A stretch of DNA of 64,000 nt from an uncultured Succiniclasticum sp. Its GTDB lineage: Bacteria; Bacillota; Negativicutes; Acidaminococcales; Acidaminococcaceae. The notes beneath the pieces were generated by a model. That model had not been told where the DNA came from. It worked only from the letters and a program-made list of their open reading frames with translations, and searched no databases. The DNA is taken from assembly GCA_900544275.1 (NCBI GenBank), contig UQUU01000007.1, positions 1 to 64,000 of the forward strand, given 5' to 3'. Within the stretch, counting starts at the first letter, position 1, and every line of letters begins with the position of its first letter. The position numbers were made by a program, and so were the translations under genes. This document shows, one piece after another, positions 27,117 through 35,560 of this stretch.

Positions 27117-27914
27117 TTAACCAAAAATTTTTTGCCAAAAGCTTTTTTTCTTCGTTTCTTTTTGTAACATTTGTAAGCGTTCCGGTACAGTCCCACTATA
27201 AGGCGTATTGTCCAACAGATTTCGCGGACGCAGTTCCGTAATCTCTCTTTTCTCCGCATCCCCAGCTAATTCTACCAGCCGATTTACCGCCTGAGTGAGA
27301 TCCGTATTCCGTCGTTCCAAACGGTGGGCATCGCTGCCAATAAAGCTAACCACCCTGTTTTGCAGCAGCATTTCTGCATTGTGCTTCGCGGAGCTGCCGA
27401 ATAAGCCCGTAAAGCTGCCCCCGTTGCACTGCAGTAACACGCCTCGTTTCAGCCATTCCAGCAATCGTTCCGGCTGTGCCATTAATTTTTGATTTCGCTC
27501 CGGATGAGCGATAATGGGAATCAGATCCCGCACCTGCAGCTCGTAAATAAATTCTTCCATTCGTTCGGGAATCATCAACACCGGTAATTCAATCAACGGG
27601 TAGCGGCTGCCCGCCAGACAATATTGCCCGCCTCCCTTGACCAGAATATCCGTCAGTTCCCAGTTCATTTCCAGTTCCGCGCCGGGATATAAACGTATCG
27701 GCAGATTGGCAGCGTCTGCCATCTCCTGCAACTCTTTCGTCTTCTTAACAATAGTCTCCCAGTTCAGGCTGCGCCCTGCATCCAACACATGAGGCGTACA
27801 AATCAAATCCGTCACGCCACAGGCTGCGGACATCTTTAACAGCCCCAGCGAGGTCGCTTCGTCCGGCGAGCCGTCGTCTACGCCAAAGATTACATGGCTG
27901 TGGGTATCAATCAT
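27117..27914 (-). CDS. cpsB: CpsB/YwqE-type protein-tyrosine phosphatase (PHP family)
   Basis: Metal-dependent phosphatase of the PHP fold that dephosphorylates the CpsD kinase. IDTHSHVIFGVDDGS (2-16), ICTPHV (about 38-43), IIAHPERN (about 134-141) and FIGSDAHRLERR (about 191-202) supply the metal ligands. The 265 aa length is normal. It is placed between the dehydratase and export genes, so kinase, phosphatase, co-polymerase and exporter are in one operon. Confidence 0.92.
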   Translation of the reverse strand: MIDTHSHVIFGVDDGSPDEATSLGLLKMSAACGVTDLICTPHVLDAGRSLNWETIVKKTKELQEMADAANLPIRLYPGAELEMNWELTDILVKGGGQYCLAGSRYPLIELPVLMIPERMEEFIYELQVRDLIPIIAHPERNQKLMAQPERLLEWLKRGVLLQCNGGSFTGLFGSSAKHNAEMLLQNRVVSFIGSDAHRLERRNTDLTQAVNRLVELAGDAEKREITELRPRNLLDNTPYSGTVPERLQMLQKETKKKSFWQKIFG

Positions 27915-27940
27915 CTCATTTCTCCTTTAATACAACACTA

Positions 27941-29782
27941 TCAAAAATGGTTCGGCTGATAGGTGGGAATCAGTTCTTTCAACAAGGCAATACATCGATC
28001 TGCCTCTTCACACCGGATCAATTCCTTGACTTTTTCCCAGAACACGGTTTCGTCCGGGGCCTTGATAACGGCTTTAAAAATCAGTTTATTATCTGTGGAA
28101 ACCGTCCCATCTTCCGCTGCCAGTAGTTCTTCAAACAATTTTTCTCCCGGCCGCAAGCCGGTAAATTTAATTTGTATATCTTTATCCGGAACCAGACCGG
28201 AAAGACGAATCATATTTCTTGCTAAATCTACGATTTTAACGGGTTCACCCATATTCAGGACGAACACTTCGCCCCCGTCACCCAGAGCCGCCGCGCTCAG
28301 CACCAGCTTACTGGCTTCCGGTATGGTCATAAAATAGCGTTTCATTTCGGGGTCCGTTACAGTCAGGGGTCCTCCTGCCGCAATTTGTTTTTTAAACAAA
28401 GGCACCACGCTGCCCCGACTGCCTAAGACATTGCCAAACCGTACGGCCACATACTTTGTCTCCGGATAGCGCAGATTCAGCGCCTGCATCACCATCTCCG
28501 TGACCCGTTTGGTAGCGCCCATGACGCTGGTGGGATTCACCGCCTTATCTGTACTGATCAGCACCAGTCGTTCACAATGATACCGCCCTGCCAGGTCCCC
28601 TACGTTATAGCTGCCGAAGACATTATTATAAATGGCCTCTTCCGGCTGATGTTCCATTAAAGGCACGTGCTTATGAGCCGCCGCATGAAACACTACCTGA
28701 GGATGAAACTCCTGAAATACATTTTCCAGTTTATCCCGGTCGGTAATATTCACGATCAAAGGCAGGAGTTGTTCTTCATTACACTTATTTTTTAATTCCT
28801 GATGAATTTCATAAATACTGTTTTCACCCCGCCCCAGTAATAAAATCTGCTCCGGCTGAAAACGCAGCACCTGCCGGCAGATCTCGCTGCCGATACTGCC
28901 GCCGGCACCGGTTACCAACACGATTTTTCCGGTCAGGTACTTGCCGATTTCTTTTACATCCAGTTCGACATTTTCCCTCCCCAAAAGGTCTTCGATATTC
29001 AAAGGACGCAACTCTCTCACGCTAAGCGCTCCTGCCGACAGGTTACGCAGAAACTCCGGAAGAATCTGCACTTTGCAGCCGGACACACTGCAGATGTTGG
29101 CAATTTCCTGCAGTTGTTCCGGGTGTAAAGAGGGAATCGCAATCAAGATTTCCTCCACCTCATAGGCATCCACCAATTCTGCAATGGCATAGCGATCGCC
29201 TAATACTTTAAACCCGCCTAACCGTTTTCCCTGTTTATCCGGGTCATCGTCGACAAAACCAACGATTTTGCGGAGGCCACCGCTTTGGATAATGTCCTGG
29301 GCAATCAGGTACCCCGCATTACCGGCTCCCACGATGAGCACATTTTTTTCTTTTTTACCTGTTTCTTCTTTCCCGGATATCTGATAAGAAAGACGCAGTA
29401 AAATACGACTGAAGATCTGGAGAATCGCTGTCATGGCAAATGTCATGGCAAAAATAGAACGCGGCAGCGATTTACCTATAAAGAAAGTGAGCGTCACATA
29501 CAAAATGACACCACAAAAGTTAGCCGCCAAAATAGTAAGGATATCTTTTACTCCGGCATATTTCCAGATGCGGTTGTATAAATGGAATAACAGATAACAG
29601 ATAAACGCGCAAAGCAATAAGATTGGAAACTCTAACACTACAGCCGAAACGTACTTCATTAAACTGGTGTAAGGAACGCCGCTGAAGCGGATGAGTACGC
29701 TCAGCCAGGCAGCGCCTATCATCAACAAGATATCCAACAAAAACAAAAATCCGGGTAATAAATACCGACGCAAGAATCCCAC
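27941..29782 (-). CDS. UDP-GlcNAc 4,6-dehydratase, membrane type (PglF/WbpM/CapD family)
   Basis: Makes UDP-4-keto-6-deoxy-HexNAc. Four hydrophobic helices (about 7-26, 46-67, 80-100, 108-128) precede a CoA-binding-like domain (NVLIVGAGNAGYLIAQ at about 147-162) and an extended SDR domain with TGAGGSIGSEI (about 290-300). The sequence TDKAVNPTSVMGATKR (about 404-419) has the S-M-x3-K catalytic site in place of the usual Y-x3-K. The 613 aa length is normal. The annotated GTG start at 29782 is uncertain; TTG and other starts are near, and AGGGGA is adjacent. Confidence 0.9.
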   Translation of the reverse strand: MGFLRRYLLPGFLFLLDILLMIGAAWLSVLIRFSGVPYTSLMKYVSAVVLEFPILLLCAFICYLLFHLYNRIWKYAGVKDILTILAANFCGVILYVTLTFFIGKSLPRSIFAMTFAMTAILQIFSRILLRLSYQISGKEETGKKEKNVLIVGAGNAGYLIAQDIIQSGGLRKIVGFVDDDPDKQGKRLGGFKVLGDRYAIAELVDAYEVEEILIAIPSLHPEQLQEIANICSVSGCKVQILPEFLRNLSAGALSVRELRPLNIEDLLGRENVELDVKEIGKYLTGKIVLVTGAGGSIGSEICRQVLRFQPEQILLLGRGENSIYEIHQELKNKCNEEQLLPLIVNITDRDKLENVFQEFHPQVVFHAAAHKHVPLMEHQPEEAIYNNVFGSYNVGDLAGRYHCERLVLISTDKAVNPTSVMGATKRVTEMVMQALNLRYPETKYVAVRFGNVLGSRGSVVPLFKKQIAAGGPLTVTDPEMKRYFMTIPEASKLVLSAAALGDGGEVFVLNMGEPVKIVDLARNMIRLSGLVPDKDIQIKFTGLRPGEKLFEELLAAEDGTVSTDNKLIFKAVIKAPDETVFWEKVKELIRCEEADRCIALLKELIPTYQPNHF

Positions 29783-29976
29783 TCCCCTACTTATCCCGTT
29801 TCTTCTCCCCTGGAATACAGAAAAAGTCTTTTCTGAAGCTAAGTTAGTTTATAAATTGATACTACTATAGTTGTTATATGCGAAGCATTTCCGGACACAG
29901 TACAGCCCATGATCCTATGCACGGCACAACAAGCGAATACTACATTATTACATAGTGTCACGGCTCAACAAACAAG

Positions 29977-31545
29977 TTAAAACCGTCTGCTCCAGGTTAC
30001 CTTGGCAAATTTATCAATGCGGCTATCAGTCCCCGGCACCTTGATCCCATTCAACGTAGCCGCTCCTAACGTCATCTGCAGTGAATCGCTCGCATTGAAA
30101 CGATGGGTATAATCTACCCAGGCCTGGTTATTTTTCAATGCCGTGTTCTTTTCTCTGCCCGATTGTAAATGCAGCCCGTTGAAGCCAAGTATATCATTTT
30201 CGCCCAGGTAGCAGTTCACCCCCGCGTACACACGGTAGGCCTTTCTCCCCATAGCGTCGCCTAAAATATCATGATGATACGTCCAGCCGCTGTGATAGGT
30301 GCCGTGGACATACCATGGGTTTCTGGTATAGGCTCCTTCGATTCGCAGATCCATGCGTCCCTCCGGTGTCAGCTGCGGGAAATACAGCCCGCCTGAATAG
30401 CCCTTTTCACTGGGGAAAGCGTGGGCCTGGTCTTCTCCATATAATTCCCCGTAAATATGCACACCGGGGAAGCGGTATTTGATATCGATGCCCGCGATAT
30501 CATTCCATTTATCATTGGAATAGGAGTTTCGTCCCACCAGCCAGTCGCCGACATCACCTGTTCGGAACGCATTGCCTGTACCGCCCAGCATGGAAAGCCG
30601 TTCAAATCCGATATTTAGATTATCATAAAGTAAGTCCCCTCTGATGCCCACCAGATAAGGATGGGAAAAATCGTTGCGGTTGCCTTCTAACCGCCCGGCA
30701 AAAACGGACCAGCGTGTCTTGCCTAAGAAAGCCAGCAAACCCCGATTTTTAGGACGTTCTTCTGTGGTAATTTTGAGCATGGTAAGCGGGCGGGCATTGT
30801 TGCTCAGGCCTAAGGTGCCTTCGCTTCCCTGTCCCCAAAGTAAAGCCTGTTTACCTGCTTCGATCCGGAAAATACCCGTACGTCCGGCAAAATAACCTTC
30901 CTCTAACGCAACACTACCCTTGTCGTCAAAAATATAGCTCAAACGAGGCGAAGCGGAAAGAGCCACTTCGCGGCCTAAATTACCGACCAGATAGCCTTTT
31001 ACCACAAGGCTGCCGTTATGTCCGTAGTGATAGCCGTTATTGTAGCTGCTGAAAGGATGGTAGGCTGCTCCTGCCGGAGCATCATAAGCATACCCTTCCC
31101 GCGGGCTTTCGCTGTACACCCCACTGACGCTGATTTCGTGCAGACGTAAGGAGTCGCCATGGCCGGTCTCTTCCCCCGCCCGGTATGCTTCCCAGGCTTT
31201 GATCTCCGGCTGCAATTCCGCTTCCAGCTCGCTGATCATCCGCTCCAGGTAAGCCGGTGTTTGCTTTGTGTCGGCTTTGCTGCGCGCCTGCATCGTCCAA
31301 CGGGCCATGTCCATCCGGGAATAGGGCTTCGCGCCATAAAGCATGTCCGTAATATAGCCCATGCCATCCAGTTTATCTAAATGGTCATAATACACACTGC
31401 CCACCGGCATATTCGTGCTGACAGGCAGGCGTAATCCGGGATATTTGACCTCTGTCGCGGCTTCCGCTCCGGCGATGGAAGAATTAAGAACAAAAACCAA
31501 ACCTAAAAAACCACCGGTCAATGTAGCTGCTAATTTTTTTTGCAT
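29977..31545 (-). CDS. Wzi-family outer membrane capsule assembly protein
   Basis: Secreted outer membrane beta-barrel of 522 aa. A signal peptide (about 1-29) is followed by VYYDHLDKLDGMGYITDMLYGAKPYSRMDMARW, a typical Wzi-family N-terminal region (about 52-84). Repeated strands rich in Gly/Tyr/Arg follow, and the chain ends in ...WSRRF with a terminal Phe, the signature of BAM substrates. Wzi-type proteins help attach capsule to the surface; here the role is inferred from family and position just upstream of the export genes. GGAGAAA precedes ATG. Confidence 0.85.
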   Translation of the reverse strand: MQKKLAATLTGGFLGLVFVLNSSIAGAEAATEVKYPGLRLPVSTNMPVGSVYYDHLDKLDGMGYITDMLYGAKPYSRMDMARWTMQARSKADTKQTPAYLERMISELEAELQPEIKAWEAYRAGEETGHGDSLRLHEISVSGVYSESPREGYAYDAPAGAAYHPFSSYNNGYHYGHNGSLVVKGYLVGNLGREVALSASPRLSYIFDDKGSVALEEGYFAGRTGIFRIEAGKQALLWGQGSEGTLGLSNNARPLTMLKITTEERPKNRGLLAFLGKTRWSVFAGRLEGNRNDFSHPYLVGIRGDLLYDNLNIGFERLSMLGGTGNAFRTGDVGDWLVGRNSYSNDKWNDIAGIDIKYRFPGVHIYGELYGEDQAHAFPSEKGYSGGLYFPQLTPEGRMDLRIEGAYTRNPWYVHGTYHSGWTYHHDILGDAMGRKAYRVYAGVNCYLGENDILGFNGLHLQSGREKNTALKNNQAWVDYTHRFNASDSLQMTLGAATLNGIKVPGTDSRIDKFAKVTWSRRF

Positions 31546-31602
31546 AGGGTGTTTCTCCTAACTTGTAAAAAAGTAATTTAACTAACTGTTATCCAATTTT
31601 TT

Positions 31603-31631
31603 ATTATACCATATTATACGTTACTTTTTAA
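31603..31631 (-). promoter_or_regulatory. Promoter of the Wzi-type gene
   Basis: Minus-strand TGGTATAAT (extended -10, hexamer at 31603-31608) with TTAAAA at 31626-31631, 17 bases away. A second TATAAT lies 10 bases upstream. The expected leader is about 50 bases. Confidence 0.6.
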
Positions 31632-31758
31632 CTTTTCTTACTAAATTCCCCTGCGTTTTCCCCAATTTTTCACGTTATTGTCTATAAATGTTAAAATTGT
31701 CTATCAAATTACAATAATGTACAAAATTTAGCGCTTAGTTTACTCTTTACTTGTCAAT

Positions 31759-33219
31759 TTAGTTTCGATTTGATTTTTCTTTTTGATCATTCTTTTCTTC
31801 CGTTTTCCCGGTCCGGAATTTAAAGTTATCGATTTCCGGCCGCATATCTTCCGCGCCTTCGTTTTTATCTTCCGTCAGTAATGCCTGAAGGACAATGGCG
31901 CATTCCAGCCGTTTCCGCTGAATTTTGCACCCGTATTCATAGGGTCTGGTAATATCCCCATTGACTAGGTCCGCATTGGCGTGACAGCCTCCGCTGCAGA
32001 AGAAACGGGCCCAGCAGGCTTTGCAGGCCGGTTTCGTCATCACATGAGTATTGCGGAATTTATGTACCAGATCCGAACGCACCACGCCGGTTTCCAATGT
32101 TCCCATTTTGTATTCTTCCCGCCCGACAAACTGATGGCAGGGATAGATGTCGCCGGAAGGTGTAATGGCGTAATATTCATGTCCCGCTCCGCAGCCCGCC
32201 AGACGTTTGGCCACGCAGGGCCCGTTGTCAAGAGCCACATTAAAATGGAAAAAGTCAAAGAGTTCTCCTTCACCCCTGCGGCGCTTCAGGTATTCTGCAG
32301 CCAGTTTATCGTACTCCTTAAATAAAATCGGCAAATCTTCTTCAGTCAGGGTATAAGGCTCCGTGGTTCCTACCACCGGCTCCATGGAAATTTCCTTCCC
32401 CACCGGGATCATCTTCAATACTTCAGCGGCGAATTCCCTGCTGAAATGGGTGTAAGTGCCCCGCAGATAGTAGTTCCGGCCTTTACGGCTGTCGATGATC
32501 TTCTTAAAGCCCCGTACGGCCGCATCATAACTGCCGCTTTGGTTGGGGAAAGGACGCATGGCATCGTGCATCTCTTTGCCCCCATCCAGACTTAACACCA
32601 CCATGACCCGATTCTCGTTCAGAAATTGGATATTTTCGTCATTTAATAATGTCCCGTTTGTGGTCAGCGTCAGCTTGATGTTTTTATCGGTTTCTTTTTC
32701 CCTTTGACGGGCATAGTGAATAATCTCTTTGACCACGCCAAAATTTACCAGCGGTTCGCCGCCGAACAGGTCGATTTCCAGATTATGGCGCTTTTTACTG
32801 CCGGCAATGGCAAAGTCGATGGCTTTTTTACCGGTCTCGCTGCTCATCAGCTCCCGATGACCGCCAAAATCCCCCGTATCGGCAAAGCAATATTTGCAAC
32901 GCAGGTTACAGTCATGGGCCACATGGAGGCACAGAGATTTCAGTACCGGTTCCGCAGCAAAGGTATCCGGCACGGCAAACTCCGGCGAAAATAAAAGCCC
33001 CTGCTCCATTAAAAGATGCAGTTCGCCCAAGATTTCCCGCAGTTCTTCCGGCTCATAGGTATCCTGCAGCGCAGCGATTGTTTCCTCATCATTATGTCCG
33101 GTAAACACGCCCAATACATCATAAACCGGCTTATCGATCAGATGTACCGCGCCGCTGTTTACATCCAGTACCGCCATATCTCCATTGACTTTCATGCGAT
33201 GAATTAATTCATTTTCCAT
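31759..33219 (-). CDS. scfB: SCIFF peptide maturase (radical SAM/SPASM)
   Basis: Radical SAM enzyme expected to form thioether bonds in the SCIFF precursor. The N-terminal RiPP-recognition-like domain (about 1-90) precedes CNLRCKYC (C104, C108, C111), which binds the SAM cluster. The C-terminal SPASM region holds Cys in GPCVAKRLAGCG, IYPCHQF, KPACKACWARFFCSGGCHAN and YGCKIQ, enough for two auxiliary [4Fe-4S] clusters. The 486 aa length is slightly above the usual 450 owing to a charged tail. It lies 224 bp after the precursor gene. Confidence 0.93.
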   Translation of the reverse strand: MENELIHRMKVNGDMAVLDVNSGAVHLIDKPVYDVLGVFTGHNDEETIAALQDTYEPEELREILGELHLLMEQGLLFSPEFAVPDTFAAEPVLKSLCLHVAHDCNLRCKYCFADTGDFGGHRELMSSETGKKAIDFAIAGSKKRHNLEIDLFGGEPLVNFGVVKEIIHYARQREKETDKNIKLTLTTNGTLLNDENIQFLNENRVMVVLSLDGGKEMHDAMRPFPNQSGSYDAAVRGFKKIIDSRKGRNYYLRGTYTHFSREFAAEVLKMIPVGKEISMEPVVGTTEPYTLTEEDLPILFKEYDKLAAEYLKRRRGEGELFDFFHFNVALDNGPCVAKRLAGCGAGHEYYAITPSGDIYPCHQFVGREEYKMGTLETGVVRSDLVHKFRNTHVMTKPACKACWARFFCSGGCHANADLVNGDITRPYEYGCKIQRKRLECAIVLQALLTEDKNEGAEDMRPEIDNFKFRTGKTEEKNDQKEKSNRN

Positions 33220-33390
33220 GCTGTTACCTCTTCATAGTATTATATAGTATGTTTAACCATCCTATTTAGTTTACCTGTTATGTTTAAATCATGTTTAAAA
33301 TTTCATCTGTGTCAGCTTCCCGTCATCGTAGCTTTTTTTATCTTTCCTAATTGTATCGTGCTGCCGCAATGTCCGGTTTCATGTAATATG

Positions 33391-33423
33391 AAAACAGCCC
33401 CCCGCACGAACAGGGAGCTGTTT
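33391..33423 (-). terminator. Hairpin terminator between scfA and scfB
   Basis: On the minus strand AAACAGCTCCC pairs with GGGGGCTGTTT (11 bp with one T-G pair), loop of about 10, followed by TTTTCAT. It lies about 20 bases after the scfA stop and 170 bases before the scfB start, so it could let only part of the transcripts run into scfB. Confidence 0.7.
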
Positions 33424-33443
33424 AACAGGCTGATTGTTGCCGC

Positions 33444-33584
33444 TTATTTGTGTTCGCAAACCTGATTGCCTACCGTGCAGGAAGTTTTGCAGGCTGACTG
33501 GCAGGAAGCCGGGCATTCGCCACAGCCGCCGGTACGTAACGTCTTATTTAACATTGCTTTATTAACGGTCTTAATATGCTTCAT
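33444..33584 (-). CDS. scfA: SCIFF ranthipeptide precursor (six cysteines in forty-five residues)
   Basis: A 46-residue peptide. The core has Cys at 21, 24, 28, 32, 36 and 43; LRTGGCGEC and CQSACKTSCTVGNQ are almost identical to the SCIFF consensus. The Cys-x-Thr segment C32-K-T-S-C-T is the site of thioether cross-linking in studied homologues. The ORF could be read 30 residues further upstream, but AAAGGAGGG stands 7 bases before ATG 33584 and the family begins at MKHIKT. Function of the mature peptide is unknown. Confidence 0.95.
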   Translation of the reverse strand: MKHIKTVNKAMLNKTLRTGGCGECPASCQSACKTSCTVGNQVCEHK

Positions 33585-33618
33585 TCGCTTACCCTCCTTT
33601 GGACATTCGTGATACTTT

Positions 33619-33647
33619 ATTTTACCTTTTTTTACGCTATTATGCAA
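33619..33647 (-). promoter_or_regulatory. Promoter candidate of scfA
   Basis: Minus-strand TTGCAT (33642-33647), 17 bases, TAAAAT (33619-33624). The start point would lie about 30 bases before the scfA ATG. The -35 match is weak. Confidence 0.45.
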
Positions 33648-33705
33648 GACCTCAGACAATTTCTTCCCTGTCAATTTTCCGTAGACATCTTGTTTCTTTC
33701 GTTAT

Positions 33706-34626
33706 TTATTTTGTTTTTCCCGAAAACAGAGCATGAAACTTATCTTGTATGTGGCCCCTTACTTCTTCTATTTCTGCCACGGGGACCCTTTTCTCGGCAA
33801 GATACCCTAACACATAACTTCGGCGGAGCGCATTCTTAATATCCTTACGGCCGCGGCCTCGGTCATAAACACCTATGCGGCGCAGGGCAAAGGGGGTTTC
33901 CCTCGCAATTTTTTCGGTATTGGCCCCCGGCTCGCCGGAAAAGCCATACTCATATTTATGATATTTCCGTATTTCCGCCAGAACCAATTCGTTGTACGCC
34001 CCATTAGGGAAAGCGATCCCGCTCAGCCAGAAGCCCATTTGTTCATAAAACAGGTTCAGAGGCTGATAAATCTCCCAGGGCAGGAAATGAGGCGCGATTT
34101 TCGTCAGGTTATCGTGGCTCATGCTATGAGAGCCGATTTCCATACCATTGTCCCGCATCTCTTTTAACTGGGCAAAGGTCATATAACTGCGCACCCCGTC
34201 CTGATGGTAGGTTTGGCCAATATCTTTGCCGACTGCATAAAAATTACCGGCAAAGCCATATTTTTTCAATAGAGGATAAGCAGTGGTATAGTTGTTATCG
34301 TACCCATCATCGAAGGTAAGAATAACGGTTTTCGGAACAGCCTGGCCGCTCTTTAACAGGATCATAGCCTGGGGGGCTGTGATCACATGGTAGCCCTCTT
34401 CCTGCAGATAGCGAAGGTGTTCTTCGAAGACTTCGGGCCTGACACAAAGGTCCCGCGCCCAGCCTTCCGGTACTTCGCTGATGCTATGATACATCAGGGC
34501 CGGGATCGCCCGCTGCTTATACGCTTCATAATCTTTTTTTATATAACCTTCAAAACACAAAGCTGCAAGTGCCGCCACCACTACGGCTACCCGCAGAATT
34601 TTGTAGATTTTTTTAACGATATTCAC
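33706..34626 (-). CDS. Polysaccharide deacetylase (NodB domain)
   Basis: Extracytoplasmic carbohydrate esterase family 4 type enzyme of 306 aa. An N-terminal membrane anchor (about 10-28) is followed by the NodB motifs ILTFDDGYDNN (about 100-110), and GSHSMSHDNL (about 157-166) with the two zinc-binding His. Substrate (peptidoglycan, GlcNAc polymer or capsule) is not evident. The GTG start at 34626 overlaps the end of whiA by 14 bp, so it is transcribed with whiA-yvcK-rapZ. Confidence 0.88.
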   Translation of the reverse strand: MNIVKKIYKILRVAVVVAALAALCFEGYIKKDYEAYKQRAIPALMYHSISEVPEGWARDLCVRPEVFEEHLRYLQEEGYHVITAPQAMILLKSGQAVPKTVILTFDDGYDNNYTTAYPLLKKYGFAGNFYAVGKDIGQTYHQDGVRSYMTFAQLKEMRDNGMEIGSHSMSHDNLTKIAPHFLPWEIYQPLNLFYEQMGFWLSGIAFPNGAYNELVLAEIRKYHKYEYGFSGEPGANTEKIARETPFALRRIGVYDRGRGRKDIKNALRRSYVLGYLAEKRVPVAEIEEVRGHIQDKFHALFSGKTK

Positions 34627-35551
34627 TGATATCCATACCCTCTCTGATCGCCAGTTCCTGAATCTTTTTCAGGCGATGATTCAGCCCCGATTTACCTACC
34701 GCCCCGCCGGAACATTCCACCAGATCGTTCAGTGAAGCATCCGGATGCGCCAGGCGCAGTTCAGCGGTTTCCCGCAGCGTATCCTGTAGTTTATCATAAC
34801 CGCCGTGTTCCTGTAAATAGTGAATACAGGCCGTTTGCAGCACAGCCGCCCGAATCACTTTATTAAGGTTGGCAGTTTCGCAATTGACCTGGCGGTTCAC
34901 ATTGTTACGCATTTCTTTCACGATACGCACGTTTTCAAACTCCAACAACGATTGATGGGCGCCGATCACCGAAAGAAAGTCAATAATATGGTCGCCGTCT
35001 TTAATATACACGATAAAATCCTTCTTGCGGTCGGTCATGCGGGCCGCTAACGAAAAGCCCTGCATAATTTTCAGAATGAAACGGGCAAAGGTTTCGTTTT
35101 CCGTCACGATCTCCAGGTGGTAGTCGCTGGTCGGTCGGCTGATGGAACCCCCGGCCATAAATACGCCTCGTAAAAAAGCCTTGCGGCAGCATACTTTGCT
35201 CAGCAGCGTATTCTTATCGGCCTCTTCCGAAGGCAAAATTTGCAGTTCCTGCAAAGCCCGGGCCACTTGCGGATCCGGCAGGACTTCCACCTGATAGCGA
35301 TTTTTCTTTTTTAAACGGCGCGAACGGGTGATTAAAACCTCTGTCCGTACCTGATAATTACTTTTCAGCACTTGCAGCACGCGTCTGGCCAAAGCTGCAT
35401 TTTCTGTAGAAAAATGAATGCCGATATGTTTGCCCCGCAGCACGATGGCCCCGCTCATGCGCAGCACGCCCAGCAATTCCGCTTTTTCGCAGCAGGCTTC
35501 CTGCCCTTCCAGGCGCGCCAGCTCATTTTTTACATCGGATGAAAAAGACAC
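34613..35551 (-). CDS. whiA: WhiA-type DNA-binding protein
   Basis: WhiA/DUF199 protein, a fusion of a LAGLIDADG-like domain (about 20-200, with LLGVLRMSGAIVLRG and FLRGVFMAGGSISRP) and a C-terminal HTH (LNDLVECSGGAVGKSGLNHRLKK, about 275-297). Involved in cell division or sporulation control in other Firmicutes and Actinobacteria. The GTG start has AGGAGG 5 bases upstream. It lies in the conserved rapZ-yvcK-whiA order. Confidence 0.95.
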   Translation of the reverse strand: MSFSSDVKNELARLEGQEACCEKAELLGVLRMSGAIVLRGKHIGIHFSTENAALARRVLQVLKSNYQVRTEVLITRSRRLKKKNRYQVEVLPDPQVARALQELQILPSEEADKNTLLSKVCCRKAFLRGVFMAGGSISRPTSDYHLEIVTENETFARFILKIMQGFSLAARMTDRKKDFIVYIKDGDHIIDFLSVIGAHQSLLEFENVRIVKEMRNNVNRQVNCETANLNKVIRAAVLQTACIHYLQEHGGYDKLQDTLRETAELRLAHPDASLNDLVECSGGAVGKSGLNHRLKKIQELAIREGMDISEYR

Positions 35552-35560
35552 GAAAGCCTC

